Shown piece after piece: positions 8,424-18,980 of a DNA stretch of 64,000 nt. The number at the start of each line of letters is the position of its first letter. Within the stretch, counting starts at the first letter, position 1. Under the pieces are notes generated by a model that was given only the letters and a program-made list of their open reading frames with translations, made no database searches and was not told the DNA's origin. The DNA is from Pseudomonas sp. FP1742 (GTDB lineage: Bacteria; Pseudomonadota; Gammaproteobacteria; Pseudomonadales; Pseudomonadaceae), in NCBI RefSeq assembly GCF_030687145.1, contig NZ_CP117460.1, forward strand, positions 3,038,001 to 3,102,000, in the 5' to 3' direction. Made by a program: the position numbers and the translations under genes.

Positions 8424-11400
8424 ATGGACCTCAACCGTCGTCAGTTCTTCAAGGTCGCTGGTCTCGGCCTTGCAGGATCCACCCTCGGCGCGCTGGGCAT
8501 GGCCCCGACGCCAGCCTTCGCCGAACAAGTGCGTCATTTCAAGCTCGCCCATACCCATGAAACCCGCAACACCTGCCCGTATTGCTCGGTCGGTTGCGGC
8601 TTGATCATGTATAGCCAGGGCGATAACGCGAAGAATGTCGCCCAGAGCATCATCCACATCGAAGGCGATGCCGACCACCCGGTCAATCGCGGCACCCTCT
8701 GCCCCAAAGGCGCAGGCCTGCTCGATTTCATTCACAGCCCCAGCCGCTTGCAATACCCGCAGGTGCGCAAGCCCGGCACCAAGGAGTGGACGCGCATCTC
8801 CTGGGATGAAGCGCTGGATCGCATCGCCGACCTGATGAAGGCCGACCGCGACGCCAATTTCATCGAGAAGAACGCCCAGGGGCAAACGGTGAACCGCTGG
8901 CTGACCACCGGTTTCCTCGCAGCGTCGGCCTCGTCCAACGAGGCGGGTTACATCACCCACAAGGTCATTCGCAGTCTGGGCATGCTGGGGTTCGATAACC
9001 AGGCACGTGTCTGACATGGCCCGACGGTGGCAAGTCTTGCCCCGACGTATGGCCGTGGAGCCATGACCAACCACTGGACCGATATCGCCAACGCGAATCT
9101 GGTTCTGGTGATGGGCGGCAACGCCGCAGAAGCGCACCCTTGCGGTTTCAAATGGGTGACCGAAGCCAAAGCCCACAACAAGGCGCGGCTGATTGTGGTC
9201 GACCCGCGTTTCACCCGTACGGCCTCGGTGGCTGACTATTACGCACCGATCCGCACCGGCACCGACATCGCCTTCATGGGCGGGCTGATCAATTACCTGT
9301 TGACCGAAGACAAGATCCAGCACGAGTACGTGCGGGCCTATACGGACGTGTCGTTCATCGTCAAGGCCGGCTACGGTTTCGAGGACGGCTTGTTCAGCGG
9401 TTACGATGCGAGCAAGCGCAGCTACACCGACAAGTCCGGCTGGGGCTATGAGATTGGCGAGGACGGCTTTGCCAAAGTCGATCCGACCTTGCAGGACCCA
9501 CACTGCGTCTATCAATTGATGAAGCAGCATTACAGCCGCTACACCCTGGAGCTGGCCAGTCAGGTCTGCGGCATGCCCGTGGACGCGATGAAGAAAATCT
9601 GGGAAGAGATCGCCACGTGTGCGCAACCGGGCAAGACCATGACGATTCTCTATGCCCTGGGCTGGACCCAGCATTCGATCGGCTCGCAGATGATCCGCAG
9701 CGCGGCCATGGTGCAACTGCTGCTGGGCAACATCGGCATGCCGGGCGGAGGCGTCAACGCGTTGCGCGGGCACTCCAACATCCAGGGCCTGACCGACCTC
9801 GGCTTGCTGTCTAACCTGCTGCCCGGTTACCTGACCCTGCCGGCCGAAGCCGAACAGGACTACAACGCCTACATCGCCAAGCGCGCCCTCAAGCCGCTGC
9901 GTCCCGGGCAGATGTCCTACTGGCAGAACTACGGCAAGTTCCACGTCAGCCTGATGAAGGCCTGGTACGGCGCCAATGCCACCGCCGAGAATCACTGGGG
10001 CTACGACTGGCTGCCGAAGCTGGACATTCCCGGCTACGACATCCTGAAAATGTTCGACATGATGGGCAAGGGCCAGGTCAATGGCTATATGTGCCAGGGC
10101 TTCAACCCCATCGCCGCCTTGCCGGACAAGAACCGGGTGATGAAGGCGCTGGCCAAACTCAAGTGGCTGGTGGTGATGGACCCACTGGCCACCGAGACCT
10201 CGGAGTTCTGGCGCAACGTCGGGCCTTACAACGATGTACAGACGGCCGACATCCAGACCGAAGTCATCCGCCTGCCCACCACCTGTTTCGCCGAAGAAAA
10301 CGGCTCGCTGGTCAACAGCGGTCGCTGGCTGCAATGGCACTGGAAGGGCGCCGATGGCCCTGGGCAGGCGCGCACCGACGTGAAAATCATGGCCGAGCTG
10401 TTCATGCGCCTGCGCCAGCGCTACCAGGCCAACGGCGGCGCCTGGGCCGAGCCGATCCTCAAGCTCGACTGGCCCTACAAAGTGCCGGAGGACCCGACGC
10501 CGGAAGAACTGGCCCGGGAATTCAACGGCTACGCCATTGCCGATGTCACCGATGCCTCGGGTGCGGTGGTCAAGGCCGGTCAGCAACTGTCCAGCTTCGG
10601 CCAGCTCAAGGACGATGGCAGCACGGCGTCCGGGTGCTGGATCTTCTGCGGCAGCTGGACCGAGCAGGGCAACAACATGGCCCGGCGTGACAACAGCGAT
10701 CCTTTCGGCATGAAGCAGAACCTGGGCTGGGCCTGGGCCTGGCCGGCGAACCGACGGATTCTCTACAACCGCGCCTCGTGCGACCCTCAGGGCAAACCGT
10801 GGGATGCGAAAAAACGGCTGGTGTGGTGGAACGGCAAGGTCTGGACCGGCACCGACGTGCCCGACTACAAGGTCGATGTGCCGCCGGAAGCCGGGATGAA
10901 CCCGTTCATCATGAACCCCGAAGGCGTGGCGCGGTTCTTCGCCCTCGACAAGATGAACGAAGGGCCATTCCCCGAACACTATGAACCGTTCGAGACGCCC
11001 ATCGGCATCAACCCGATGCACCCCACCAACAAGCAGGCGACCAGCAACCCGGCCGGGCGGATCTTCGATTCGGTCTGGGACACCCTGGGCCAGGCCAAGG
11101 ACTTCCCTTACGCGGCGACCAGCTACCGGCTGACCGAACACTTCCACTTCTGGACCAAGCATTGCCCGATCAACGCCGTGACCCAGCCCGAGCAGTTCGT
11201 CGAGATCGGCGAGGCGCTGGCCAAGGAGAAGGGGATTGCCGCCGGCGACCGGGTTCGGGTCAGTTGCAAGCGCGGGCATATCGAAGCGGTGGCAGTGGTG
11301 ACCAAGCGGATTCGTCCGCTGCAGGTCAACAATCAGGTGGTGCACCAGATCGGTATCCCGTTGCACTGGGGTTTCACCGGCGCCACCCGCCACGGTTACC

Positions 11401-11489
11401 TGACCAACACCCTGGTGCCGTTCCTCGGCGATGGCAACACTCAGACCCCGGAATCCAAGTCATTCCTGGTCAACGTGGAGAAAGTCTAA
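8424..11489 (+). CDS. fdnG: Formate dehydrogenase-N alpha subunit, selenoprotein (TGA at 9012-9014 = Sec)
   Basis: A 1021-residue catalytic subunit of the periplasm-facing, quinone-linked formate dehydrogenase (E. coli FdnG is about 1015). A Tat signal NRRQFFKVAG opens the protein, then a 4Fe-4S motif CPYCSVGCG...LCPKGAG and molybdopterin-dinucleotide domains. TGA 9012-9014 interrupts the frame inside RV-U-HGPTVASLAPTYG, which aligns with Sec196 of E. coli FdnG; homology continues unbroken on both sides, so this is selenocysteine, not a nonsense mutation. A SECIS-like hairpin follows the codon. Sec is expected to be a Mo/W ligand in formate oxidation. The beta, gamma, fdhE and sel genes follow in order. 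Automated tools tend to split this gene at the TGA. Confidence 0.96.
9012..9055 (+). promoter_or_regulatory. SECIS-like element for UGA recoding in fdnG
   Basis: Starting 14 nt after the TGA, GGCAA (9029-9033) and TTGCC (9037-9041) form a 5-bp stem closed by the loop GTC. GGCCCGACG on one side and CCGACG with GGCC on the other leave room for a weaker lower stem. Bacterial SECIS hairpins sit at this distance and present G and U in a small apical loop to the SelB C-terminal domain. SelB is encoded downstream. Confidence 0.75.
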
Positions 11490-12434
11490 ATGGCCAGCCA
11501 AGACATCATCGCCCGTTCGGCCACCACCACCGTGCCGCCCTCGGTGCGCACCCAGGAGGAAGTGGCCAAGCTGATCGACACCACCAAGTGCATCGGCTGC
11601 AAGGCTTGCCAGGTCGCCTGCTCGGAATGGAACGAGCTACGCGACGACGTCGGTCACAACCTCGGCACCTACGACAACCCCCACGACCTCAGCGCAGACA
11701 CCTGGACCCTGATGCGCTTCACCGAGCATGAAACCGACGCCGGCAACCTCGAATGGCTGATCCGCAAGGACGGCTGCATGCACTGCGCCGAACCCGGTTG
11801 CCTGGCGGCATGCCCGAGCCCCGGCGCGATCATCAAGCACGCCAACGGTATCGTCGACTTCGATCAGGACCACTGCATCGGCTGCGGTTATTGCATCACC
11901 GGTTGCCCGTTCAACATCCCGCGCATCTCGCAAAAGGACCACAAGGCCTACAAATGCACGCTGTGTTCGGACCGGGTGGCGGTGGGGCTGGAGCCGGCCT
12001 GTGTGAAAACCTGCCCGACCGGGGCCATCGTGTTCGGCACCAAGGAAGACATGAAGGAACACGCCGCCGAACGCATCGTCGACCTCAAGAGCCGTGGCTT
12101 CGACAACGCCGGTTTGTACGACCCCGAGGGCGTCGGCGGCACCCACGTCATGTATGTGCTGCACCATGCCGACACGCCCAGGTTGTATGCCGGTTTGCCG
12201 GATCACCCGGCGATCAGTCCGCTGGTGGACCTGTGGAAAGGCCTGAGCAAACCCCTGGCGCTATTGGCCATGGGCGCGGCGGTGCTGGCCGGGTTCTTCC
12301 ACTACGTGCGCGTCGGCCCACAACTGGTCGAGGAGGACGAACATCCGACCACCGTCGACCCCGCCGTGCATGAATTCGATCCGTCGGTGCACACCTTCGA
12401 TCCGAGCAAACCGGGCGGGGAGGACAGGCCATGA
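11490..12434 (+). CDS. fdnH: Formate dehydrogenase beta subunit, iron-sulfur
   Basis: A 314-residue electron-transfer subunit carrying four ferredoxin-type cysteine groups: [35 protein letters not shown] and CTLCSD...ACVKTC, enough for four 4Fe-4S clusters. It passes electrons from the FdnG active site to the haem subunit. One C-terminal membrane helix ([15 protein letters not shown]) anchors it, as in E. coli FdnH/FdoH, and a short acidic tail follows. The ATG directly follows the fdnG stop codon and its end overlaps the gamma gene by 4 bp, so the three subunits are co-translated. Confidence 0.95.
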   Translation: MASQDIIARSATTTVPPSVRTQEEVAKLIDTTKCIGCKACQVACSEWNELRDDVGHNLGTYDNPHDLSADTWTLMRFTEHETDAGNLEWLIRKDGCMHCAEPGCLAACPSPGAIIKHANGIVDFDQDHCIGCGYCITGCPFNIPRISQKDHKAYKCTLCSDRVAVGLEPACVKTCPTGAIVFGTKEDMKEHAAERIVDLKSRGFDNAGLYDPEGVGGTHVMYVLHHADTPRLYAGLPDHPAISPLVDLWKGLSKPLALLAMGAAVLAGFFHYVRVGPQLVEEDEHPTTVDPAVHEFDPSVHTFDPSKPGGEDRP

Positions 12435-13084
12435 ACGACAAACCGATCCTGCGCTATACCGTCAACCAGCGCACCAATCACTGGCTGGTGGCAATTCTGT
12501 TTCTCATGGCGGCGCTGTCGGGGCTGGCCTTGTTCCATCCGGGGCTGTTCTGGCTCAGCAACCTGTTTGGCGGTGGTTCGTGGACGCGCATTCTGCATCC
12601 GTACCTGGGCGTGACGATGTTTGTGCTGTTCCTCGGCCTGGTGTGCAGTTTCTGGCGGGCGAACTACTTCATCACCAACGACCGGCTGTGGCTCAGGCGT
12701 GTCGGGCATGTGATCCGTAACGAGGAGGAGGGCGTGCCGCCGATCGGCAAATACAATCCGGGGCAGAAGCTGCTGTTCTGGGTATTGCTGAGCTGCATGC
12801 TGGTGCTGCTGTTCAGCGGGCTGGTGATCTGGCGTGCCTGGTTCAGCGCGTACTTCGGCATTACCAGCATTCGCTGGGCGATGCTGCTGCATGCGTTGGC
12901 GGGGTTCATCCTGGTGCTGAGCATCATCGTCCACGTCTATGCGGGTATCTGGATTCGCGGTTCGGTCCACGCCATGGTGCGTGGCCGGGTCAGCCGCGCC
13001 TGGGCGAGAAAACACCATGAGCTCTGGTACCGGGAAGTGACCGGTGACGAAACCCCTGAGCGACCGATCAGCAAAAAAGGATAA
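12431..13084 (+). CDS. fdnI: Formate dehydrogenase gamma subunit, cytochrome b556
   Basis: A 217-residue membrane subunit with four hydrophobic helices. The early His in [11 protein letters not shown] and later ones in [12 protein letters not shown]... (MLLHAL) and [13 protein letters not shown] are the expected ligands of two b haems. It receives electrons from the beta subunit and reduces quinone. The start overlaps fdnH by 4 bp (ATGA). The start of fdhE lies directly downstream. Confidence 0.94.
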   Translation: MNDKPILRYTVNQRTNHWLVAILFLMAALSGLALFHPGLFWLSNLFGGGSWTRILHPYLGVTMFVLFLGLVCSFWRANYFITNDRLWLRRVGHVIRNEEEGVPPIGKYNPGQKLLFWVLLSCMLVLLFSGLVIWRAWFSAYFGITSIRWAMLLHALAGFILVLSIIVHVYAGIWIRGSVHAMVRGRVSRAWARKHHELWYREVTGDETPERPISKKG

Positions 13085-13088
13085 CCCC

Positions 13089-14027
13089 TTGGCCACGATC
13101 CTCGAGCCTGGGCAGATAGAAGCGGCGGCGAGTTCACCGCCGTTTCTGTACCTGCCACCGAACAACCTGTTCACCTTGCGCGCGTTGCGCCTGGAACGTT
13201 TGGCGGACGGCCATCCCATGGCGGACTACCTGCGGTTGATCGCGGGGTTGTGTCATGTCCAGCAGCAGCTGATGGACGACCCGCCTGTGACGGCCTCCCC
13301 CGATCCCGAACGCCTGCGGCTGTGCCAGCAACACGGCTTGCCACCGTTCGCCGCCGACAGCCTGGCGCGTGAAGACGTTTGGTTGCCGTATCTCGACGCC
13401 TTGCTGCAGCGTTATCAGGCACCGCCTCAACCGGCGATTGGCACCGCGTTGGCGACCTTGCGCAATGCCAACGCCGGGCAACGCAAAGCCTGGGCGATTG
13501 CCCTGGTCAGCGGCCAGTATTCCCTGCTACCGGCAGCGCTGGTGCCGTTTCTCGGTGCCGCGCTGCAAGCGGCCTGGAGCCATTGGCTGCTCCGCACGCC
13601 CAACCTTGAACTCCATCTGCAGCGCCAGCATGGCGACAGCCTCAGCCAATGCCCGGCCTGCGGTTCGCCGGCGATGGCCGGGGTGATTCGTCATCGCGGC
13701 AAATACAACGGTTTGCGTTATCTGGTGTGCTCGCTGTGCGCCTGCGAATGGCATGTGGTGCGGGTCAAATGCGTGTATTGCGAACAGAGCAAGGGGCTTG
13801 AATACGTCAGCTTCGAGGATGATCGGCACGCCGCCAATCAGGCACCGCTGCGGGCGGAGGTCTGCCCCGGCTGCAACAGCTACCTGAAACTGATCTACCT
13901 GGAAAACGACGCCGAAGCCGAAGCCCTGTCGGCGGACCTGTCCAGCCTGATGCTGGACATGCGTCTGGAGCAGGAAGGCTACCAGCGGCCCGCGCCGAAC
14001 CTGATGCTCGCGCCCGGAGGCGACTGA
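13089..14027 (+). CDS. fdhE: Formate dehydrogenase accessory protein FdhE
   Basis: A 312-residue protein (E. coli FdhE is 309) needed for assembly of active formate dehydrogenase. The signature lies in the second half: four CxxC pairs, CPAC, CSLC, CVYC and CPGC, which bind iron in the family. I choose the TTG start at 13089: AAGGAT sits 8 bases before it, and the family match begins at ATILEPG. An ATG at 13044 would add 15 unrelated residues and overlap fdnI by 41 bp. It sits between fdnI and selA, as expected for a Sec-FDH maturation unit. Confidence 0.92.
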   Translation: MATILEPGQIEAAASSPPFLYLPPNNLFTLRALRLERLADGHPMADYLRLIAGLCHVQQQLMDDPPVTASPDPERLRLCQQHGLPPFAADSLAREDVWLPYLDALLQRYQAPPQPAIGTALATLRNANAGQRKAWAIALVSGQYSLLPAALVPFLGAALQAAWSHWLLRTPNLELHLQRQHGDSLSQCPACGSPAMAGVIRHRGKYNGLRYLVCSLCACEWHVVRVKCVYCEQSKGLEYVSFEDDRHAANQAPLRAEVCPGCNSYLKLIYLENDAEAEALSADLSSLMLDMRLEQEGYQRPAPNLMLAPGGD

Positions 14028-14092
14028 GTTAATACCTGTCAGCTCAGGGGCTACACTCAGACGCGACGGTCAATCGCTTCCGGGAGCCTCTG

Positions 14093-15541
14093 ATGCGCGC
14101 AACGTCTGCCAGCCACGCCTTGCGGCTGCCTTCCATCGACAGCTTGCTGCGCCATCCCGCCTGCCAACCGCTGGCCGAGCGTTACGGGCGCGATGCGCTG
14201 CTGGCCGGCCTGCGGCAATTGCTCGATGACTTGCGCGAGCCGGTGCACAACGGTGAACTGGCTGCCATTGAAATTGCCCCCGATGTATTGGCGGGCAGGG
14301 CGGGCGAGCGTCTGGCGATTCAGCATCGCAGCCAGGTCCGGCGGGTGTTCAACCTCACCGGTACGGTGCTGCATACCAACCTCGGGCGGGCATTGTTGCC
14401 GGAGGAAGCCATTGAAGCCGTGCAACTGGCCGCCCGTTATCCGCTCAATCTGGAGTTCGACCTGCGTAGCGGCAAGCGCGGCGACCGGGACGACTTGATC
14501 GAGGGCTTGATCCGCGAACTGACCGGCGCCGAAGCGGTCACCGTGGTCAACAACAACGCCGCAGCGGTGTTGCTGGCCCTCAACAGCCTGGGCGCACACA
14601 AGGAAGGCATTATTTCCCGTGGTGAGCTGATCGAAATCGGCGGCGCGTTTCGCATACCCGACATCATGGCCCGAGCCGGGGTCAAACTGCACGAAGTGGG
14701 CACCACCAACCGCACCCATGCCCGGGACTACGAGGCGGCCATCGGTCCGCGCAGTGGTCTGCTGATGCGGGTACACGCCAGCAATTACAGCATTGAAGGC
14801 TTCACGGCAAAGGTGCCGACGGCGGAGTTGGCGCAACTGGCTCACCGCCACGGACTGCCCTTGCTCGAAGACCTCGGCAGCGGCAGCCTGCTGGACCTGA
14901 CCCGCTGGGGCCTGCCCGCCGAACCGACGGTGCGCCAGGCACTGCTCGACGGCGCGGATATCGTCACCTTCAGCGGCGACAAACTGCTTGGCGGCCCCCA
15001 GGCCGGGCTGATTGTCGGTCGCAAAGAGTTGATCGCGAAGATCAAAAAGAACCCGCTCAAGCGGGCACTGCGGGTCGACAAACTGACCCTGGCCGCTCTC
15101 GAAGCGGTGTTGGCGCTGTACCGCGATCCCGATCGTCTGGCCGAACGCCTGCCGAGCCTGCGCTTGCTGACCCGGCCCCAAGCCGACATCCTCGCCCAGG
15201 CCGAACGCTTGCAACCGTCATTGGCGCAGGTGTTGGGCGATGGCTGGAGCGTCAGCCCGGTGCCGGCACTGGGCATGATCGGCAGTGGCAGCCAACCCGT
15301 GGCCCGGTTGCCAAGCGCGGCGTTATGCCTGCGCCCCAACGTTTCAAAACGGCTGCGGGGGCGACGCTTGCTGGGGCTGGAGGCGGCGTTCCGGCGGTTA
15401 CCGATTCCCGTGCTCGGGCGTATCGACGATGACGCCTTGTGGCTCGACGTGCGCCAACTCGACGACGAAGCAGCCTGGCTGGCGCAGCTCAATCAGCTGG
15501 CGCAATTCGATCAACTGCAGGAGGAGGGCCGGGACGGGTGA
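14093..15541 (+). CDS. selA: L-seryl-tRNA(Sec) selenium transferase SelA
   Basis: A 482-residue PLP enzyme that converts Ser-tRNA(Sec) to Sec-tRNA(Sec) with selenophosphate. The family blocks are clear: [47 protein letters not shown], and the PLP lysine in [14 protein letters not shown] (about K297). The N-terminal helical domain [11 protein letters not shown], which binds the tRNA, is present. Its stop TGA overlaps the GTG start of selB. Selenophosphate must come from SelD, which is not in this window. Confidence 0.96.
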   Translation: MRATSASHALRLPSIDSLLRHPACQPLAERYGRDALLAGLRQLLDDLREPVHNGELAAIEIAPDVLAGRAGERLAIQHRSQVRRVFNLTGTVLHTNLGRALLPEEAIEAVQLAARYPLNLEFDLRSGKRGDRDDLIEGLIRELTGAEAVTVVNNNAAAVLLALNSLGAHKEGIISRGELIEIGGAFRIPDIMARAGVKLHEVGTTNRTHARDYEAAIGPRSGLLMRVHASNYSIEGFTAKVPTAELAQLAHRHGLPLLEDLGSGSLLDLTRWGLPAEPTVRQALLDGADIVTFSGDKLLGGPQAGLIVGRKELIAKIKKNPLKRALRVDKLTLAALEAVLALYRDPDRLAERLPSLRLLTRPQADILAQAERLQPSLAQVLGDGWSVSPVPALGMIGSGSQPVARLPSAALCLRPNVSKRLRGRRLLGLEAAFRRLPIPVLGRIDDDALWLDVRQLDDEAAWLAQLNQLAQFDQLQEEGRDG

Positions 15542-17457
15542 TTGTCGGCACGGCGGGGCATATCGATCACGGCAAGACTTCCTTGCTCCAGGCACTGACC
15601 GGGCAGGCCGGTGATCGTCGCCGCGAAGAACGCGAACGTGGCATGACCATCGACCTGGGCTATATCTATGCGGCGCTGGAACCGGGCGCCGCCCTGACCG
15701 GTTTTATCGACGTGCCCGGCCATGAGCGCTTCACCCACAACATGTTGGCCGGCGCTCAAGGGATTGATCTGGTGTTGCTGGTGGTAGCGGCCGATGACGG
15801 CGTCATGCCCCAGACTCGCGAACATTTGGCGATTGTCGAGTTGCTGGGCATTCCTCGGGCGCTGATTGCAATCAGCAAGTGTGACCGGGTTGACCCGGCT
15901 CGGGTGCGGGCTGTTCGTGAGCAGATCGAAATATTACTGGCGCCCGGACCGTATGCCGGCGCGCCGCAAATCCCGCTGTCGAGTGTCACTGGCGAGGGTA
16001 TCGAGACTCTGCGTCAGGCTTTGCTGGATGCGCAGCATGAGGTTGTTCAACGCAGCGCCAGCGGCGGTTTTCGTTTGGCGATTGATCGGGCCTTCAGCGT
16101 GGCTGGTGCCGGTATCGTGGTGACCGGTACGGCGTTGTCCGGCCAGGTGGCGGTGGGCGATACGCTGGTGTTGAGCCCGCTGGGTAAACCAGTGCGGGTG
16201 CGTGGCCTGCATGCACAGAACCAGGCGGCTGACAACGCAATGGCCGGGCAGCGAGTCGCGCTGAACCTGAGTGCCGAGCGTTTGGCCCTGGAGCAGATTC
16301 ATCGTGGCCATTGGCTGTTGGCCGAATGGCTGCATGCGCCCACTCAGCGCCTGGATATCGAGATGACGGTGTTAGCCAGCGAAGCGCGAAGCTTCGAACA
16401 CTTTCAACCGGTGCATGTGCATCTCGGCACCCAGGACATCACGGGGCGAGTGGCCTTGCTGGAGGGCGCGAGCCTGGCCCCGGGGGAGCAGATGTTCGCG
16501 CAACTGCTGGTCAATGCGCCGGTACTGGCGGTGAAGGGCGACCGCTTGATCCTGCGCGACCAAAGCGCCCAACGCACCCTCGGTGGTGGGCGGGTGCTCG
16601 ACCCGTTCGCCCCGGCCCGACAGCGCCGTAGCCTCGAACGATTGGCACAACTGCAAGCGCTGGCCACCACCAACCGCCTGGAAGAAGCACTGCCGGCGCT
16701 GTTGGCCAACAGCGACAACGGGCTCGATCCGCAGCGTCTGGAGCGCCAGTTCAATCGTCCGCGCCAGACCTGGGAATTGCCCGATGACGTGTGCATGATC
16801 GATACACGGCAGGGGCCATTGCTGTTCAGCGCAGTGCGTTGGGAAGCCTTGAAAGCGCCGCTGCTGGAACACCTCGCACGTTTTCATCAACTCGAACCGG
16901 ACCAGATGGGACCGGACCGGGATCGCCTGCGTCGCTTCGCCGGCACGGTACTGGATCGCTCGACTTTCATCAGTCTGCTCGACGAATTACTGGCCAGCGG
17001 AGCCATCGTGGCCAGCGGCCCGTGGCTGCATTTGCCCGATCATCAAGTGCGTTTGAGCGAGGACGACGAAAGCCTGTGGCAACAGCTACAGCCGCTGTTC
17101 GAACAGGCGGGTTTCGATCCGCCGTGGGTGCGTGATCTGGCTAAAGCCACCGGCCATGACGAAGCTGCCGTGCGCCTGCTGCTGCGCAAGATGGCGCGGT
17201 TGGGACTGCTGCATCAAATCGTTCGCGACCTGTTTTACACCGACACGCTGCTGCGCCGATTGGCGGCTATGCTGGTGCAACTGGCCAGCGATAACCCGGT
17301 GATTCAGGTCGCCGCATTTCGCGATGCGGTGGGCCTGGGGCGCAAGCGCAGTATTCAGATTCTTGAATACTTCGACCGCATCGGCCTGACCCGCCGCTTT
17401 GGCGACCGGCGCCACCTGCGGCTCGACAATGCACTGGCCCAACAAGCGGCAGGCTGA
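15538..17457 (+). CDS. selB: Selenocysteine-specific elongation factor SelB
   Basis: A 639-residue translational GTPase that brings Sec-tRNA(Sec) to UGA codons next to a SECIS. The G domain holds GHIDHGKT (residues 7-14), DVPGHERF and SKCD; EF-Tu-like beta barrels and winged-helix domains that read the SECIS hairpin follow (the last ends [15 protein letters not shown]). The start is GTG 15538, overlapping the selA stop (GTGA) with GGAGGAGGG about 9 bases upstream. A longer frame from 15439 would add 33 non-homologous residues. It lies directly upstream of tRNA-Sec. Confidence 0.95.
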   Translation: MIVGTAGHIDHGKTSLLQALTGQAGDRRREERERGMTIDLGYIYAALEPGAALTGFIDVPGHERFTHNMLAGAQGIDLVLLVVAADDGVMPQTREHLAIVELLGIPRALIAISKCDRVDPARVRAVREQIEILLAPGPYAGAPQIPLSSVTGEGIETLRQALLDAQHEVVQRSASGGFRLAIDRAFSVAGAGIVVTGTALSGQVAVGDTLVLSPLGKPVRVRGLHAQNQAADNAMAGQRVALNLSAERLALEQIHRGHWLLAEWLHAPTQRLDIEMTVLASEARSFEHFQPVHVHLGTQDITGRVALLEGASLAPGEQMFAQLLVNAPVLAVKGDRLILRDQSAQRTLGGGRVLDPFAPARQRRSLERLAQLQALATTNRLEEALPALLANSDNGLDPQRLERQFNRPRQTWELPDDVCMIDTRQGPLLFSAVRWEALKAPLLEHLARFHQLEPDQMGPDRDRLRRFAGTVLDRSTFISLLDELLASGAIVASGPWLHLPDHQVRLSEDDESLWQQLQPLFEQAGFDPPWVRDLAKATGHDEAAVRLLLRKMARLGLLHQIVRDLFYTDTLLRRLAAMLVQLASDNPVIQVAAFRDAVGLGRKRSIQILEYFDRIGLTRRFGDRRHLRLDNALAQQAAG

Positions 17458-17463
17458 GTTCAA

Positions 17464-17559
17464 GGAAGGCAATCGCGCCCGGTGGCGCGGCCGGGCTTCA
17501 AACCCGGTTGGGGACGGCATCCGTTCCCGGGCAGGTTCGACTCCGGCTGCCTTCCGCCA
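17464..17559 (+). tRNA. selC: tRNA-Sec (anticodon TCA, 17498-17500)
   Basis: Aligns along its length with E. coli selC. It has an 8-bp acceptor stem (GGAAGGCA with TGCCTTCC), a 6-bp D stem (CGCGCC/GGCGCG), an anticodon loop CTTCAAA on a CCGGG/CCCGG stem, a long variable arm, the T loop TTCGACT and an encoded GCCA end. The 8-bp acceptor and long extra arm set it apart from ordinary tRNAs. The T stem GCAGG/CCGGC has one A-G mismatch. It starts 6 bp after the selB stop. Confidence 0.95.
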
Positions 17560-17578
17560 TTTCCACGGTGAGGTTGAA

Positions 17579-18934
17579 TCACAGATGCCCGAAGGTCAGT
17601 GGGTACTGGATGACGACGTAAACCCTGTCGATGTCATCGCCCGCCTGAGCGGTGTTGGCCCGATGAGACACATGGGACAGTTGCATTGACAACCCCTTGG
17701 CGGCGCCTGACTGCACGATGTAGCGCAGGTCGATGTCGCGCTCCCAATGCCGCCCGCCATCGCCCTGTTGGGGTACGTACTCGCCGATGGTCGGGTCGAA
17801 CGGGTTGTAGGCCCCACCCTTGGGCGCACGGGTGCCGTCGATGTCGCTGCCCCTGACATAACGCGTCATGAAACTCAGGCCGGGGATGCCATAAGCGCCG
17901 AGGTCGAGGTCGTAGCGTGCCTGCCAGGAGCGTTCATGGGCGCCGTTGAAGTCGGCGTACTTGATCGAGTTGGCCAGGTAAATGGAGTCGCCACCGACGA
18001 AGTCGAACGGTGTGTCGCCATTGATGCGTTGCCAGGCCAGGGTGAAGGCATGGGCATCAAGGGTGTATTTGCCCGACAGGCTGTAGGCGGTGTTGTCGAT
18101 GGCGCCGGCCAGCGCCTTGCCGGTGTCCTGCGTGCGGTACAGGTTGGCGTCGAGGAACACGGCGGACTGTTTCAGGTGCAGGTTGGCGTAATACTGGTGC
18201 CAGGTGTCGCTCAGCTCGGAGGCGTATAAGGCGCCGCCGACAGGACTGTGCGTGAACAGGTCGGTGCCCAGAAACGTGATGCCACCGGCTTCGGTGTTGG
18301 CGCCGTAGCCGTAAAAGTTGCCCTTGCTTGTTGTGTTGTCCTGATTCTTGAACGCCGTGAAATGACCCGCCACCAGTTTCATGTCGTCGATTTCGTTGCT
18401 GTTCAACAGAAAGCCTGTGGCGTATTCCGGTTGCAGGCGTTTGTCGGCAGTGTCGAACACCGGGGTTTCCACGGTCATTTCACCGAAGGCCAGGGTGGTT
18501 CGGGAGGCCCTGATTTTCAGTGCTCCACCGGCACTGGAATAGTTGTCTTCGCTGCGACCGTCACTGTCCAGCGGCAGTAACCCGGTTCCCGAATGCCCTT
18601 TGCCGCCGTCGAGCTTCAGCCCCATAAAAGCGTGGCTGTCGACGCCGAAACCTAGCGTGCCGGGGGTGAATCCAGATTCAAATGAGCCGATAAAGCCTTG
18701 AGCCCACTCTTGTTTGTAGTTCTTGCCCGAAGGCTGGGGTGAGCGGTAGTCGCTGTTGAGGAAGAAATTTCGACTGAGCACTTCAAGCTTCCCGCCTTCG
18801 AGAAATCCTTGCGCGGAATCCGGTGCCTCATCCGCCAGGGCTGTTCCGGCAAAAAATACGAAGAGCCAGAAGGACGCCCTGGGTACGTCCTTCCGCCCGG
18901 AAATGCGCGGGAGGGTTGGTAAAGAAAACATCAT
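17579..18934 (-). CDS. OprD-family outer-membrane porin
   Basis: A 451-residue precursor: signal peptide ending GTALADEAPD, then FLEGGKLEVLSRNFFLNSDYR, EWAQGF and GVDSHAFMGLKLD, the standard opening of OprD/Occ substrate-specific channels, and an 18-strand barrel ending in VVIQYPLTFGHL. The GGAGATTA just before the ATG supports the start. The YcaC-like gene and tctCBA upstream suggest uptake of a small organic acid, similar in logic to the tricarboxylate porin next to the P. aeruginosa tct genes. The substrate is inference. Confidence 0.92.
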   Translation of the reverse strand: MMFSLPTLPRISGRKDVPRASFWLFVFFAGTALADEAPDSAQGFLEGGKLEVLSRNFFLNSDYRSPQPSGKNYKQEWAQGFIGSFESGFTPGTLGFGVDSHAFMGLKLDGGKGHSGTGLLPLDSDGRSEDNYSSAGGALKIRASRTTLAFGEMTVETPVFDTADKRLQPEYATGFLLNSNEIDDMKLVAGHFTAFKNQDNTTSKGNFYGYGANTEAGGITFLGTDLFTHSPVGGALYASELSDTWHQYYANLHLKQSAVFLDANLYRTQDTGKALAGAIDNTAYSLSGKYTLDAHAFTLAWQRINGDTPFDFVGGDSIYLANSIKYADFNGAHERSWQARYDLDLGAYGIPGLSFMTRYVRGSDIDGTRAPKGGAYNPFDPTIGEYVPQQGDGGRHWERDIDLRYIVQSGAAKGLSMQLSHVSHRANTAQAGDDIDRVYVVIQYPLTFGHL

Positions 18935-18980
18935 TAATCTCCCGCCTGAAACAGCGACTCCGAAGAGTCGCTATTTATTC

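Noticed and set aside
9012..9014. In-frame TGA read as a nonsense mutation splitting fdnG into two genes
   Set aside because: Homology is continuous across it at the known Sec position, a hairpin follows, and selA, selB and tRNA-Sec lie downstream.
8235..11393. A 1052-residue open frame on the minus strand opposite fdnG
   Set aside because: It is the complement of a very GC-rich selenoprotein gene, has no family features, and ends in REP sequence. The plus-strand gene has full homology.
15439..15537. Upstream extension of selB to an ATG inside selA
   Set aside because: The 33 extra residues match nothing in SelB; GTG 15538 has a strong ribosome site and classic stop-start overlap.
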